A DNA stretch of 64,000 nt from Variovorax gracilis (GCF_030317115.1 NZ_JASZYF010000021.1:38962-102961), one strand, 5' to 3'; positions 34,978-43,495 are shown, counted from the first letter of the stretch. Made by a program: numbers and translations. The notes: generated by a model from the letters alone, not told the origin.

Positions 34978-35770
34978 GCGAAACCTCCTGTCGGATTCGT
35001 TCTTCTTCGGGGGAGAGGTAGTCAGGGAAACGCACTTCCTTGACACCGCCGGCGTTCATGAACACAAGCAATCCTCGATGTGACGCCAAATTTGCAAGCG
35101 CCTCTATTTCATCCGGTGAGCATCCAATCAAACTCATCCATTCAGATGAGAACAAGCGCTGGCCGGTCCGACCTTCCAAGTACCCGAGGAATAGCAGCAG
35201 CGTGACGGATTCGGGATGCGGCTGAACCATGGACCGGGTCTTACGTACGCGTCCATGGAGAAGACCCGCCGCCGTCCAGGTCCCAGCCACGTTCTGTGCA
35301 AAGGACTTCAGTGAGGCCGGCGTAAATCGGCCCGGATACGTGCGTTCGAGAAAAGCCTCGGTCTCCTCACGGGGGACGGGAGCACCCAGGGACTTCCCGA
35401 GGATGAAGGATTGAGTACTGCGTAGCAAAGGGTCGCGAGCGAGCGCGACGGCCAATGCGAGAAGCGGCTGGGCAGCAACATCGAGTGGCCACAAGCGCCG
35501 CAAGGCCCTGAAGATTGGGTTCGCGAGGTCCAACGCATACAGGGCCGTCAAATGCCTGGATGCAAGCTCACGCGCTTTGCGAGTAGGCTTTCCGAGGACG
35601 TTGTCGTCGACTACGGCCGCGGAGTAGTCTGCTCGCGTTGCGTACGCCGGCGTGTGTGCCATCAGCACGCGAAAGTCTTCCAGCATCATGGTCCGTGCCG
35701 CGTGCGGACCATTGATGCCAAAACGAAAACCGAGCTCCGACAGGGGCTCTTGGTGAGACCCGCGCACCAC
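34967..35770 (-). CDS. brxA: BREX protein BrxA (DUF1819-like)
   Basis: The product is about 267 residues long. Position before brxB and the pattern LGFRFGINGPHAARTMMLED near the N-terminus and FLGYLEGRTGQRLFSSEWM near the C-terminus fit the BrxA/DUF1819 family, which binds DNA. There is no ATG before residue 29; tandem GTG codons at 35770 and 35767, right at the stop of the ribbon-helix-helix gene (one-base overlap), are the best starts, with AAGG just upstream. It is somewhat longer than typical BrxA (about 200 residues). Confidence 0.85.
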   Translation of the reverse strand: MVRGSHQEPLSELGFRFGINGPHAARTMMLEDFRVLMAHTPAYATRADYSAAVVDDNVLGKPTRKARELASRHLTALYALDLANPIFRALRRLWPLDVAAQPLLALAVALARDPLLRSTQSFILGKSLGAPVPREETEAFLERTYPGRFTPASLKSFAQNVAGTWTAAGLLHGRVRKTRSMVQPHPESVTLLLFLGYLEGRTGQRLFSSEWMSLIGCSPDEIEALANLASHRGLLVFMNAGGVKEVRFPDYLSPEEERIRQEVSHVI

Positions 35771-35973
35771 TACCTTCTCGACGCGCGGGCCGAGGGCAAG
35801 GTCTTGTCGGGGACCCCTTCCAATGGCACACCGTTGGTCCGGCAATAGGCCACAACCATAACCTCTACCATATTGGCAAGGCTCCGCATCTCTCTTTCCG
35901 CGGCCGCTTGCAGGGCCGCTTTGATTTGAGGCTCCACCCTTACGCTGACGACTTCCGTCTTGCCGACTGACAT
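35770..35973 (-). CDS. Ribbon-helix-helix protein heading the BREX operon
   Basis: This 67-residue protein reads VVSVRVEPQIKAALQAAAER, then EMRSLANMVEVMVVAYCR: a short beta strand followed by two helices, the MetJ/Arc-type DNA-binding fold. AGGAG lies six bases before the ATG. Its stop overlaps the first GTG of brxA by one base, so it is the first gene of the BREX operon and very likely its autoregulator. BREX operons elsewhere more often use a WYL-domain regulator (BrxR). Confidence 0.8.
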   Translation of the reverse strand: MSVGKTEVVSVRVEPQIKAALQAAAEREMRSLANMVEVMVVAYCRTNGVPLEGVPDKTLPSARASRR

Positions 35974-36189
35974 CTACGGCTCCTGTGAGTAAAACGCTCG
36001 CATTTCGCTAGCTTAACGCATCCCCATCTTCGCCCTCCCCGTCGCCGGCAAAGTTTCGCCGAGAGAAGGAAGAAATGCCTGTTTTGCGGCGTGCCGTGGG
36101 GGAGCACTGTGCTTTCGGTTGCCCCGAACCTGCGCAGGACGTCAATGAGCCCCGTGACGGAAGCGTCGCTTCTCAGGCATCGCTGTCAC

Positions 36190-36834
36190 CTAGCGCCTTG
36201 CCACCCATCCTGCCCTCTGCAAGGCCGTCCTCAAGCTACCAACCTCGTCCTCGGACACGGCAGCGCGCACCTTGCTCCAGAGATTGCTGACCGGCGTGTC
36301 CTTCATTGGGCCGTCGGCCGGCCTTGTGCCGTAGAGCCCTCCGGCGACCGCCGCGGCCGCGACCTCGGCAGCGTGAATCAGCGCTTCCAATGGGTCGCCC
36401 TTCGAGCCGACACCTGCGCCACCAGTTTTGAGAGACGTGATGACCGCGAGGAGCTCGCCAAACAGGTCCCCGTCAAGGGGACGCTGCTCGCAAAGAGGTG
36501 CGGCCTCAGCGAGCCATCTAGTCGCCTCCCGAACGCGCCAAGCCGGGTCTGCTTCCCGCTCCTCCGCCTCGAGCCTGAGCTTCGCCGCGTGCTCCTCTGC
36601 GGCGTCGAATACCTCAGTCTTCACCTGCGCCCGTTCGCGAACCGAGAGAGCGGAAATCTCCGTCGGGAGGTCTGAGGCAAATCCCGGGGGCCAATCCGTT
36701 GCCGTCAGCGGGATGCTGCCAAGGCTGACCTCCTCCACGTATCCGTGGGTGTTGCCATTCTTCGAGTTCTTCGGGACCCACGAGCGCCGAATGAGCCGCG
36801 CCGAGTGCTTGCCTTTCCTGATGATGAATGCCAT
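36190..36834 (-). CDS. Hypothetical 214-aa protein upstream of the BREX operon
   Basis: No family is recognised. The N-terminus MAFIIRKGKHSARLIRRSWV is strongly basic, followed by NTHGYVEEVSLGSIPLTATD, a beta-rich part like the first 60 residues of proteins often found beside integrases or plasmid genes. The middle is a charged helix (AAEEHAAKLRLEAEEREADP), and the end is Ala-rich. GGAG precedes the ATG. The gene is on the same strand as the BREX operon, 216 bp upstream, and probably has its own transcript. Confidence 0.55.
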   Translation of the reverse strand: MAFIIRKGKHSARLIRRSWVPKNSKNGNTHGYVEEVSLGSIPLTATDWPPGFASDLPTEISALSVRERAQVKTEVFDAAEEHAAKLRLEAEEREADPAWRVREATRWLAEAAPLCEQRPLDGDLFGELLAVITSLKTGGAGVGSKGDPLEALIHAAEVAAAAVAGGLYGTRPADGPMKDTPVSNLWSKVRAAVSEDEVGSLRTALQRAGWVARR

Positions 36835-37686
36835 TTTCTGTCTCCAGATTGAGTTGTTGATTGGTCGTGTAGGCACCGTGGCACCACCGCCTGCGCCTCA
36901 GGGGCTGAGGGACTTCAAACACTGGGGCGCGCGCGACTCAATCCTGTGCCTCGGCAGTCGCGACGGCGCCCTCGTCGTTGGGCAAACGGCTTGAAGCAGG
37001 TCTGCCCCGAGGGCACCTGACGGCATCGCCTCGGAGAATCAGCAGGCGGACGGCGCGGCGTGCAGCCGCGTTCCTCGATGGAGAGATGCTGCGTGCACGG
37101 GTCGCTCGGGGCATAGCGGGAGGGCCAATGGGCGAACAGTTGCTCGCGACAGCCCGGTTGAGGCGGGGTGAAACCCGCCGCCGGCCAGCGCTTGCAGCCA
37201 TCGCGGGAAAGGGCGAGAGGCTTGCCTCTCGTCAGGCAGACGGTCGGGGTCCCCACGGTTCGACGAGAGGACGTTTGCCTTCGAAATGTGGGGCAGCCGT
37301 CGAGAGCACGGCATGCCGAAAGCACAGTTGAGCCGTCGACCTCGAGAGCACAGCGGCATTGGAAGAAGGTTCTGGTCGGCGGCGGGTTTCGCACCGGCGC
37401 AGCCGGGAGATGACACAGCCGGCCTTGAGGGACGTCGCGACGAAAACGTCGGAGACAAGCGCCCCCGGCGCGAGAGGCTGCACGAGGGGAAAGCACAGTT
37501 GACCCCCGCCCTCGAGCAACCGTGCTGCGAACCCTAGTAGGACATGAAGGACGGTCGACGCTGCCTGGTGGGCGCTGTTATGCGAGGCGGTGCCGCAACG
37601 GTTCGCTACACGGAGAACACGCCACACAGGCTCGCTGAGCAAGCGATGAAGTGCGGCCGCGAAAACTCCAACCCATAGGGACCGTC
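36835..37686. other. Gene-poor region with short repeats
   Basis: About 850 bp show no convincing gene. A 14-base word, GAAAGCACAGTTGA, occurs at 37318-37331 and 37489-37502, each time followed within 20 bases by CCTCGAG. A palindrome CGAGAGG-CTTG-CCTCTCG lies at 37213-37230. The region lies just before the replication-relaxation gene, so an origin or partition site is conceivable; decayed coding sequence is the alternative. Confidence 0.35.
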
Positions 37687-38931
37687 ATGCTCACTACCAC
37701 GCCACAACAGGCTCAACCAACAGGCTCCGAGTCCTCCTCGGGCGCACCCAAGAACATCACCCGCGCCATAGATGGTCGAGACGGTCGACCACGGGGTGCA
37801 GACTCCTCCGCACCGGTGTCCGCTGCCTCAGCCACCGAGGTGTCCCCGGCGCCGCCACGGACCAGAGCTAGTTCGACGTCAACGCGCCCTGGTGTCGACC
37901 GAGGGCTAACCACGGTGGTGTCGCCGCTGCGGCTGCGAGATGCCACTGTGCTCCGAGCATTGTCCGCGCTCAATCGATTCCGCGTCATCCGGACGTTCGA
38001 CCTCGCCGCGCTCTGCGGGCCCGAACGGCCGTTCAAGGCAGCGCTAACAGCAGCACAGAAGGCCATGAGGGGCTTGAAGAAGGCCGGGCTTGTGCATTGG
38101 TACCGCACCGACCGGCAGCAGCATGTGTACGGATTGACGAAGAAAGGGGCGGATTTGTTGCAAGAGCACGGAGTCGAGGCATCGTCGTCGGTTCGACGGG
38201 TGAGCGATATGACGAATCCCGAGCACATGCTCTGGGCGAGTTTCATCACTGTGTGTTGCGAGGTCCGCGGGCTCACCGCCCTGACGGAGGCCGAGTTTCT
38301 GCGGGAGCTCAATCGAGGCAAAGGCAAGGACGACAAGCTCGCCCAAGGTTTGCTCAACGTGAGCGTGTTCGTCGGAAAGTCGGAGGAGAAGCGCCTGCTG
38401 CGCCCCGACGTCGTCGCCTATGAACAGGACGGTGCAAGCTGGTTTGAGATTGACCGCAGCAAGAGGGGCGCGGCGCGCGAGGCCTCCTTGAGCGCCTTGT
38501 TCGCAACGGTGGGCGCGACGATGCTCGACGGAAAGCCGCTGCGACGCGTGGTCGTCCTGGCGAAGACGGACCGCATCCTGGGACGGGCCCTGGCCCTTGC
38601 GCGCGGAAAGCTGGAAACAAGGGGGAACGCGCTCACAAACCAGAGCAGTCGTGTTCTTCGAGAGCTTGGCGACGGGCTGTTCGAAGTGGTCGGCCTCGCG
38701 AAGGCCAAAGCTGCCGATGGACGCTCTTCGTTGCGGGAATGCGTGCTGGGCCACGTCGTAGTGCAGATGTTGCCAATCTGGCTTCCGAAGGTTCGCATTG
38801 CCGCGGGCGAAGAATTCTCGACCGAGGGTTGGTTCGCTGAGAACTACCTGCCCTACCGCCGGCCAGCCTCGCTCGGCCCCTGGCGCAAGCCCCTCTCCCC
38901 GTTCCTGACCAGCGCGCCTGACCCTGATTGA
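37687..38931 (+). CDS. Replication-relaxation-family protein
   Basis: This is a 414-residue protein. After a low-complexity Ser/Thr/Pro/Ala region of about 80 residues comes a winged-helix-like segment (VLRALSALNRFRVIRTFDLA, then KAMRGLKKAGLVHWYRTDRQ, VYGLTKKGADLLQEHG). LLRPDVVAYEQDGASWFEID near residue 255 has the PD...ExD layout of the nuclease-like core of the replication-relaxation family, which is common on mobile elements. The ATG at 37687 has AGGGA upstream. The position before SSB-like and Rep genes supports a role in plasmid-type DNA processing. Confidence 0.7.
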   Translation: MLTTTPQQAQPTGSESSSGAPKNITRAIDGRDGRPRGADSSAPVSAASATEVSPAPPRTRASSTSTRPGVDRGLTTVVSPLRLRDATVLRALSALNRFRVIRTFDLAALCGPERPFKAALTAAQKAMRGLKKAGLVHWYRTDRQQHVYGLTKKGADLLQEHGVEASSSVRRVSDMTNPEHMLWASFITVCCEVRGLTALTEAEFLRELNRGKGKDDKLAQGLLNVSVFVGKSEEKRLLRPDVVAYEQDGASWFEIDRSKRGAAREASLSALFATVGATMLDGKPLRRVVVLAKTDRILGRALALARGKLETRGNALTNQSSRVLRELGDGLFEVVGLAKAKAADGRSSLRECVLGHVVVQMLPIWLPKVRIAAGEEFSTEGWFAENYLPYRRPASLGPWRKPLSPFLTSAPDPD

Positions 38932-38987
38932 TTTACGTCGCTATAGGAGGCGATGGGCGCTCCATCAGCAAATCATAGGAAACAAGC

Positions 38988-39311
38988 ATGCAAGCATTCG
39001 GTAACTGCGCTACGAAACCGGAAAAAAAAGAGACCCGAGCATCTGGCAGGGGATACTGGGAGTTTCGGATGTGCGAGAGCCAACGCGGTGTCGACAACGA
39101 CCCAACGTGGTACACGGTGCGCATCATGAAGGACGTCGACCCGGGTCTGGCGAAGGGCGATTTCGTCAAAGTCACGGGCAAGCTCAAAGTCGACCACTAC
39201 CTCTCGCGCGAGGGCAAACCGACAGGGACGTGCCTCATCATCGCTTTCGAGGCGTCGAAACTCGCCAAGCCTGCCCCGCAAGCGGCCGCCGCGCAGGACG
39301 CCGCGGCTTAG
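38988..39311 (+). CDS. Small SSB-like OB-fold protein
   Basis: This 107-residue protein has RGYWEFRMCESQRG, TWYTVRIMKDVDPG, GDFVKVTGKLKVDHYLSREG, then CLIIAFEASKL, reading like the strands of a single-stranded-DNA-binding OB fold (the K-G-D-x-V-x-V-x-G-x-L pattern is typical). The tail is Ala/Pro-rich and lacks the acidic tip of chromosomal SSB. AGGA sits seven bases before the ATG. It sits between the replication-relaxation gene and the RepA/RepC genes and ends before a strong hairpin, so it probably serves plasmid-type replication. Confidence 0.7.
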   Translation: MQAFGNCATKPEKKETRASGRGYWEFRMCESQRGVDNDPTWYTVRIMKDVDPGLAKGDFVKVTGKLKVDHYLSREGKPTGTCLIIAFEASKLAKPAPQAAAAQDAAA

Positions 39312-39335
39312 GAAACCCCCTTCTCGTTCATTCAA

Positions 39336-39362
39336 CAATCGGCCACCCTCGGTGGCCGATTG
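39336..39362 (+). terminator. Hairpin terminator after the SSB-like gene
   Basis: CAATCGGCCACC-CTC-GGTGGCCGATTG is a perfect 12-bp stem with a three-base loop, followed by CCTTTGTG. The T-run is short, but position and stem strength fit a terminator of the plus-strand transcript. Confidence 0.6.
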
Positions 39363-39632
39363 CCTTTGTGCCGGCGATGACCGGGGGGGTGAACCGCGGG
39401 GAAGAGCAACGACGCTACTCACCCATGGGCCAAGGCCTGCGCCGAACGCTCCCGGCGTCAGAAACTCCGCAGTGGCAAGGCGGTCGCCATTGCCGGAACT
39501 AAAAAAACGCGTTCTTTGAAGCCTCGCAGCCATTCGTGTGCGCGGCATAAATCGCTCGCTATACCAAGAGCTGAGAGCGAAGCAGCTTTCAGCGGCACCA
39601 CGCGGCCCCAGGGGGCTTCAGGTGTCCTGTTT

Positions 39633-39863
39633 ATGAAAGCCCTCTCAATGACACCCCTCTTGACTCTCGATGACATCGCCCATGTGCTCGGCCGCAGTGC
39701 CGGCACCATCAAACGTGACCTTCGCCGCAATCCGGATGCGGTTCCGCCGCGCCTTCAACTGCCAGGAACGAAGCTGCTGCGCTGGCGCCAGCAGGACGTC
39801 CAAACCTGGCTCGACTCGTTTCCCGTCAGCGCGAACCGGTGTGATGTGGGAGCCGCAAAATGA
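39633..39863 (+). CDS. AlpA/excisionase-like helix-turn-helix protein
   Basis: This is a protein of 76 residues from ATG 39633 (a second ATG at 39648). LLTLDDIAHVLGRSAGTIKR, then LPGTKLLRWRQQDVQTWLDS is the MerR-like HTH pattern of AlpA and excisionase proteins. It overlaps the RepA-like gene by ATGA. As first gene of the HTH-repA-repC unit it may control replication or excision of the island. Confidence 0.75.
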   Translation: MKALSMTPLLTLDDIAHVLGRSAGTIKRDLRRNPDAVPPRLQLPGTKLLRWRQQDVQTWLDSFPVSANRCDVGAAK

Positions 39864-40855
39864 GCGCGACATCCAAACGCTTCAGCATCTTCGAGCGTCC
39901 GATGGACATTCACAAGGTCCTGACAACGCCGCCCCCAGTCCTCGACCAAGTGCTCCCAGGGCTGCTCGCCGGAACTTTCGGCGTCTGCGCCGCCGCCGGC
40001 GGGAGCGGCAAGACAACGCTGCTGCTGCAGATGTGCTTTGCGTTGGCGACCGGAACACCATTGTGCGATGGCCTTTTCGAGGACATCGACGCCGTTCGTA
40101 GAGCGCCAGCAAAAGTGGTCATGGTATGCGCAGAGGAATCCGCAAGCATCATTTGGCACCGCCTACATGCCATCGCCGCGCATCTCTTGAAGGACGACCC
40201 GAGCATGACCGTGGACGACCGCGCCGAGTTCCTTCGACATCTGCAGGCGAACCTAGTGGTGTTTCCGCTGCAAGGCGTGAGCAACCTAGCGCTACTGGAT
40301 GAAGACTTCGCGCCCACGGACAGCTTCAGCGACTTGGCTGACGTATGCAAGTCGGCACGGCTTGTGGTGCTCGACCCATTGCGTCAATTCCACAGAGGCG
40401 ACGAAAACAAGAGCGATGCCATGAATGCTGTGGCCCAGTTGCTTCAGCAGCTCGCGACTCGCTCCGGGGCGGCCGTCATCGCTGCTCACCATACGAACCG
40501 TGCCTCCACCAACGAAGGCAACGCAGACCAGGCCGGCGCCGCGCGAGGCTCCACGGCCTTGAGCGACGCTGCTCGCTGGCAGGCCAACCTCTGGAGGCCA
40601 ACACCCGCCATCCTGAAGCAGTACGACATCGCAGCGGATGACGTATCGCGCTACGTGTGCCTGAACATCGCCAAAGCCAACTACATGGCGCCCCGGCCGC
40701 TGAGCCTCCTCCAGCGTGTCGAAGGCGGGGTGCTCGCGGTCGTCCCACCGCGGCTCAAAAAGGGCGTCCCTACACGCCGCAGAGGGGCTCCCCAACGAGG
40801 CGCAGCGAATGCGTCGATGTTCGCCGACAACGCGGCTGTCGGAGGCAAACGATGA
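39860..40855 (+). CDS. repA: RepA-like replicative helicase/ATPase (IncQ type)
   Basis: This 331-residue protein has Walker A FGVCAAAGGSGKTTLLLQMC near residue 47 and Walker B ARLVVLDPLRQFHRG near residue 170. A third motif, GAAVIAAHHTNRAS, lies near residue 210. This is the RSF1010 RepA / AAA_25 family of hexameric helicases that drive plasmid replication. The C-terminus is basic. It overlaps both neighbours by ATGA, giving a coupled HTH-repA-repC operon. Presence on a tRNA-integrated element suggests replication of the excised circle. Confidence 0.82.
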   Translation: MSATSKRFSIFERPMDIHKVLTTPPPVLDQVLPGLLAGTFGVCAAAGGSGKTTLLLQMCFALATGTPLCDGLFEDIDAVRRAPAKVVMVCAEESASIIWHRLHAIAAHLLKDDPSMTVDDRAEFLRHLQANLVVFPLQGVSNLALLDEDFAPTDSFSDLADVCKSARLVVLDPLRQFHRGDENKSDAMNAVAQLLQQLATRSGAAVIAAHHTNRASTNEGNADQAGAARGSTALSDAARWQANLWRPTPAILKQYDIAADDVSRYVCLNIAKANYMAPRPLSLLQRVEGGVLAVVPPRLKKGVPTRRRGAPQRGAANASMFADNAAVGGKR

Positions 40856-41883
40856 GCCCCGAATTCAACCGCATCGTCAGGCAAGACCCGACCGTCGGCC
40901 TCACCACGCTCTTCCGTCCCTTGCCGAAGGGGCCGAGACCAAAGCTCGATGTGTCGTACACACCAAAAGACAAGAGCCTTGTCCTCCAGTTCAGGGGCCC
41001 AGACGCACTGGGTATTGAGGAGCAAACGCTACTGCTGGTCCTGCAGGAACTCGCCCAGCGATATCAGACCCTGTTGACCTCGGCGAGCCAGCATCCCGCC
41101 GAAGTGCAATTGCGACAAGCGCTTTTCCGCGGCACGGTAGGGAAGGTACCCGATACGCTTCATTTCGCCACGACCTGGTCCGAGTTGCTATCGCTGTCCG
41201 AAATCAAGCATGGGGGTACGACGCAGAAGGTCCTCGCAGGGCAACTTCGGCGCCTGTGCGAGTGCGTCGTCTGGGAGCATTACCCGAGCACAAAAACGGT
41301 CTTCCAATCCTTCCTTCTGGCGATGGTCCGCGGCGACGACAAACGGCTCCATGTCGCGCTCAACATCCGCCTCGCCGAGGCGATTTGCGAAGCCCACTAC
41401 ATGCCGGTTTCTCTCACGGAGCGACTGCAACTTCAGAGCCCCGGCGCCCGCGCTTTGCATGCGTTCTTCTCCGTATGGATGCGGCCCGGCGAGGCCCGCC
41501 GGGCCTACCTCGGCACGTTGGTCGAACGCCTCTGGCCACTTGCCGATTTCGGTGCCACTCCTACACCTGCGCCCATCCCAAAGAGCACGGTCAGACGTCG
41601 CCTCTCCGATGTCCGAAAGTTTCTGGACGAGATAGACAGCCTCGAAGAATGGACTGTCACACTGGACCGCGCCAGAGCACTCGCAGAAATCAAGCGCCTC
41701 GCGTCGGGGGCGAGGTCTCCAGCCGCGGCCCCCCCCGCTCGCGATATGACGGGTGCTCGCGATATGACGGGTCATATCACGAGCGTCAGTCCGTCATTTC
41801 GCGAACGCCCTATCGTCAAGAAAGCCAGCAACGACGCGGGTTTTCTGACGGTCGACGCATCTGCTCTATTTCTTACTACTTAG
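40852..41883 (+). CDS. repC: RepC-like plasmid replication initiator
   Basis: This is a 343-residue protein. The start ATG overlaps the repA stop, and GGAGG lies five to six bases upstream. The body (LHFATTWSELLSLSEIKHGG, then LAGQLRRLCECVVWEHYPST, and ALHAFFSVWMRPGEARRAYL) has the helical, winged-helix-like look of IncQ RepC-type initiators that bind origin iterons. Near the C-terminus an 18-bp repeat encodes ARDMTG twice. Assignment rests on these features plus the repA neighbour; detailed family membership was not tested. No RepB-type primase gene is seen. Confidence 0.7.
   Translation: MSPEFNRIVRQDPTVGLTTLFRPLPKGPRPKLDVSYTPKDKSLVLQFRGPDALGIEEQTLLLVLQELAQRYQTLLTSASQHPAEVQLRQALFRGTVGKVPDTLHFATTWSELLSLSEIKHGGTTQKVLAGQLRRLCECVVWEHYPSTKTVFQSFLLAMVRGDDKRLHVALNIRLAEAICEAHYMPVSLTERLQLQSPGARALHAFFSVWMRPGEARRAYLGTLVERLWPLADFGATPTPAPIPKSTVRRRLSDVRKFLDEIDSLEEWTVTLDRARALAEIKRLASGARSPAAAPPARDMTGARDMTGHITSVSPSFRERPIVKKASNDAGFLTVDASALFLTT
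41737..41784. repeat. Iteron-like direct and inverted repeats inside repC
   Basis: The 18-base word GCTCGCGATATGACGGGT is repeated perfectly in tandem (41737-41754, 41755-41772). It is followed by GTCATATCACGAGC (41771-41784), the reverse complement of its first 14 bases with one mismatch. Three copies of one half-site in 48 bp within an initiator gene suggest a protein-binding array such as iterons or an operator. Confidence 0.6.
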
Positions 41884-42401
41884 GGAGATACTGCACCCGC
41901 CCTGCAGACGGGGTGCGGTATCACCTTCCACACGGCGGAGCTCCACAGCACCGCCTTTTTAGTTGATGCGGCGCCTGGCCCGGGAACTGGACAGCTGCAA
42001 CGGCGTGACAGGGCTTTGGCCTACCCAAGACTTTGTCCATGCGCCATCGGCGCATAGTGGCCACGGGAAGCGTTTCAAGTTCCTGCTAGCTTGAACTCCA
42101 AGGCCGCACCGTCATGGCCCGGCCTGCGCCATTCCTGGTGTCTTGCATGAAGCGGACGGCCACCTGCAAAGAGCGCGCTCTCGCCCACCGTTCTGCACAG
42201 AGAGCCTCGACGGCGAACCGTGAGGCAACGCACACGTCCTCTTTGCAGGAGACGCGGTCCTTTGAGCAGCTTCACCTCGACTATGCCGACGCGCGATTCG
42301 ATGCGATTCAGTGCAAACGTTTAAACATTGAGTTCTACAAGTTGTTGAGCTCCTCCAGTGCACTCCGTGTTTGGCGGGCTCGCCTCCTCAACTTTAAAAC
42401 T
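41884..42401. other. Intergenic region after repC with an inverted repeat
   Basis: About 520 bp without a convincing gene. Just after the repC stop, GATACTGCACCCG and CGGGGTGCGGTATC face each other at 41887-41922 around a short loop, with one mismatched pair. It could stop the repC transcript or be an origin element. The rest should hold the promoter of the HTH gene at 42402. Confidence 0.45.
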
Positions 42402-42671
42402 ATGACCACCATGGAATCCAACGCCCCCCGCTCCCAGCCCGTCGAAGGTACGACGCCTGTCACTCGCGCCTTGCTCGATAAGAAGGCGCTCGCCGCCAGA
42501 CTCGGTGTGTCCACCCGCACCGTGGACAACCTTGTTGCTGCTCGCGAGCTCCCAAGGGGCGTGCGCCTGGGCCGCTTCCTTTATTGGACAGAGCAGGCCG
42601 TCTCCGCATGGCAGGACCACCTGTTCGCCAAGCAACGCGCTTGGGCTCCCAAGGGCGCAGCACGGCATTGA
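42402..42671 (+). CDS. AlpA/excisionase-like helix-turn-helix protein, second
   Basis: This 89-residue protein has LLDKKALAARLGVSTRTVDN, then GVRLGRFLYWTEQAVSAWQD, the HTH_17-type (MerR-like) excisionase/AlpA pattern. The ATG at 42402 is followed by another at 42411; the longer upstream frame is not protein-like. It lies near the integrase gene and converges with the DUF3800 gene. A role as recombination directionality factor is plausible. Confidence 0.72.
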   Translation: MTTMESNAPRSQPVEGTTPVTRALLDKKALAARLGVSTRTVDNLVAARELPRGVRLGRFLYWTEQAVSAWQDHLFAKQRAWAPKGAARH

Positions 42672-42691
42672 GGCCCCGGCGACCAGGCCTT

Positions 42692-43495
42692 TCAGCGCAG
42701 CAGCAGGGCCAGGTCGTAAGTGCCCGGCGAGGGGCCCTCATGCGTTGCGTTGCCGCACGGCCCCAGCCGGGCTTTAAGCCGCTTGCGATAACGCTTGGCG
42801 ATGGCCCGGTCGTTCACATGAAGGTGTGGATGACCCCTGAGTTGCGTTGCGTGGCGCGCGGAGGCCGCTGCGAATATCAGCGACGAGGCCATCCAGTCGG
42901 CGACCTGGAGCCCGGCGTGGCTTTGGCTGTGGCCGAAGACCGGGACGTCGAGCAAGCGCGGCAGCGCATCCGACGCACCAAACTTCGCGTCCCGAATCGG
43001 GCGCGACATCAGTTCGTTCAGGCTGGGCTCCCGGAAGTCGGCAATCATCAGCCCCTGAGCGTTTTGCTCGCCGAGCCATGCATCAAAACCGCATGCCAGT
43101 CGGAGCATCGACGAGGCATAGGTCGCCCTGCCGTCGAACGCTTGTCCGGCGGGCTTGGGCGTGACCTGCGCACACACGCGCGCATCGAAGCGCCGCAGAA
43201 CTTCGAACGTGCCGTCCAGGAGCCGGTGCGCCGGCGTCTCGGCCGTTCCCGCCTGTCGAAGCTGCGCGCGCAGCGCGCACCCCTTTATCTCGAAGCTCAG
43301 GCTCGCGGGCCCACACCCGGGCGTCAGCGCACTCAGGTAGCCCTGCTTCAATCGCACCACTTCGTGCGTGAACGCGCCGACGTCTTCGCTTCGAAGTGCG
43401 AGCGCGGCGATGACAAGAAAAGGTTGAACTTCGGAATTGGCGGCCGGAAGTTTTCCGGGGCAGCCGGCTTCGTCGATGTAGCAGGTGATGGCCAT
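42692..43495 (-). CDS. DUF3800 family protein
   Basis: This 267-residue protein opens MAITCYIDEAGCPGKLPAAN, where the DE pair is the DUF3800 signature, and ends its core with VFGHSQSHAGLQVADWMASS, the conserved D near the C-terminal helix. The family is predicted to have an RNase-H-like fold and is frequent in mobile and defence regions; its activity is not settled. The start was set at this motif-bearing ATG, and the frame upstream of it is not protein-like. It lies between an HTH gene and the integrase. Confidence 0.8.
   Translation of the reverse strand: MAITCYIDEAGCPGKLPAANSEVQPFLVIAALALRSEDVGAFTHEVVRLKQGYLSALTPGCGPASLSFEIKGCALRAQLRQAGTAETPAHRLLDGTFEVLRRFDARVCAQVTPKPAGQAFDGRATYASSMLRLACGFDAWLGEQNAQGLMIADFREPSLNELMSRPIRDAKFGASDALPRLLDVPVFGHSQSHAGLQVADWMASSLIFAAASARHATQLRGHPHLHVNDRAIAKRYRKRLKARLGPCGNATHEGPSPGTYDLALLLR

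Noticed and set aside
36915..37496. 193-aa minus-strand frame and 117-aa plus-strand frame in the gene-poor region
   Set aside because: Arg/Pro/Ala-rich translations without domain character and no ribosome site.
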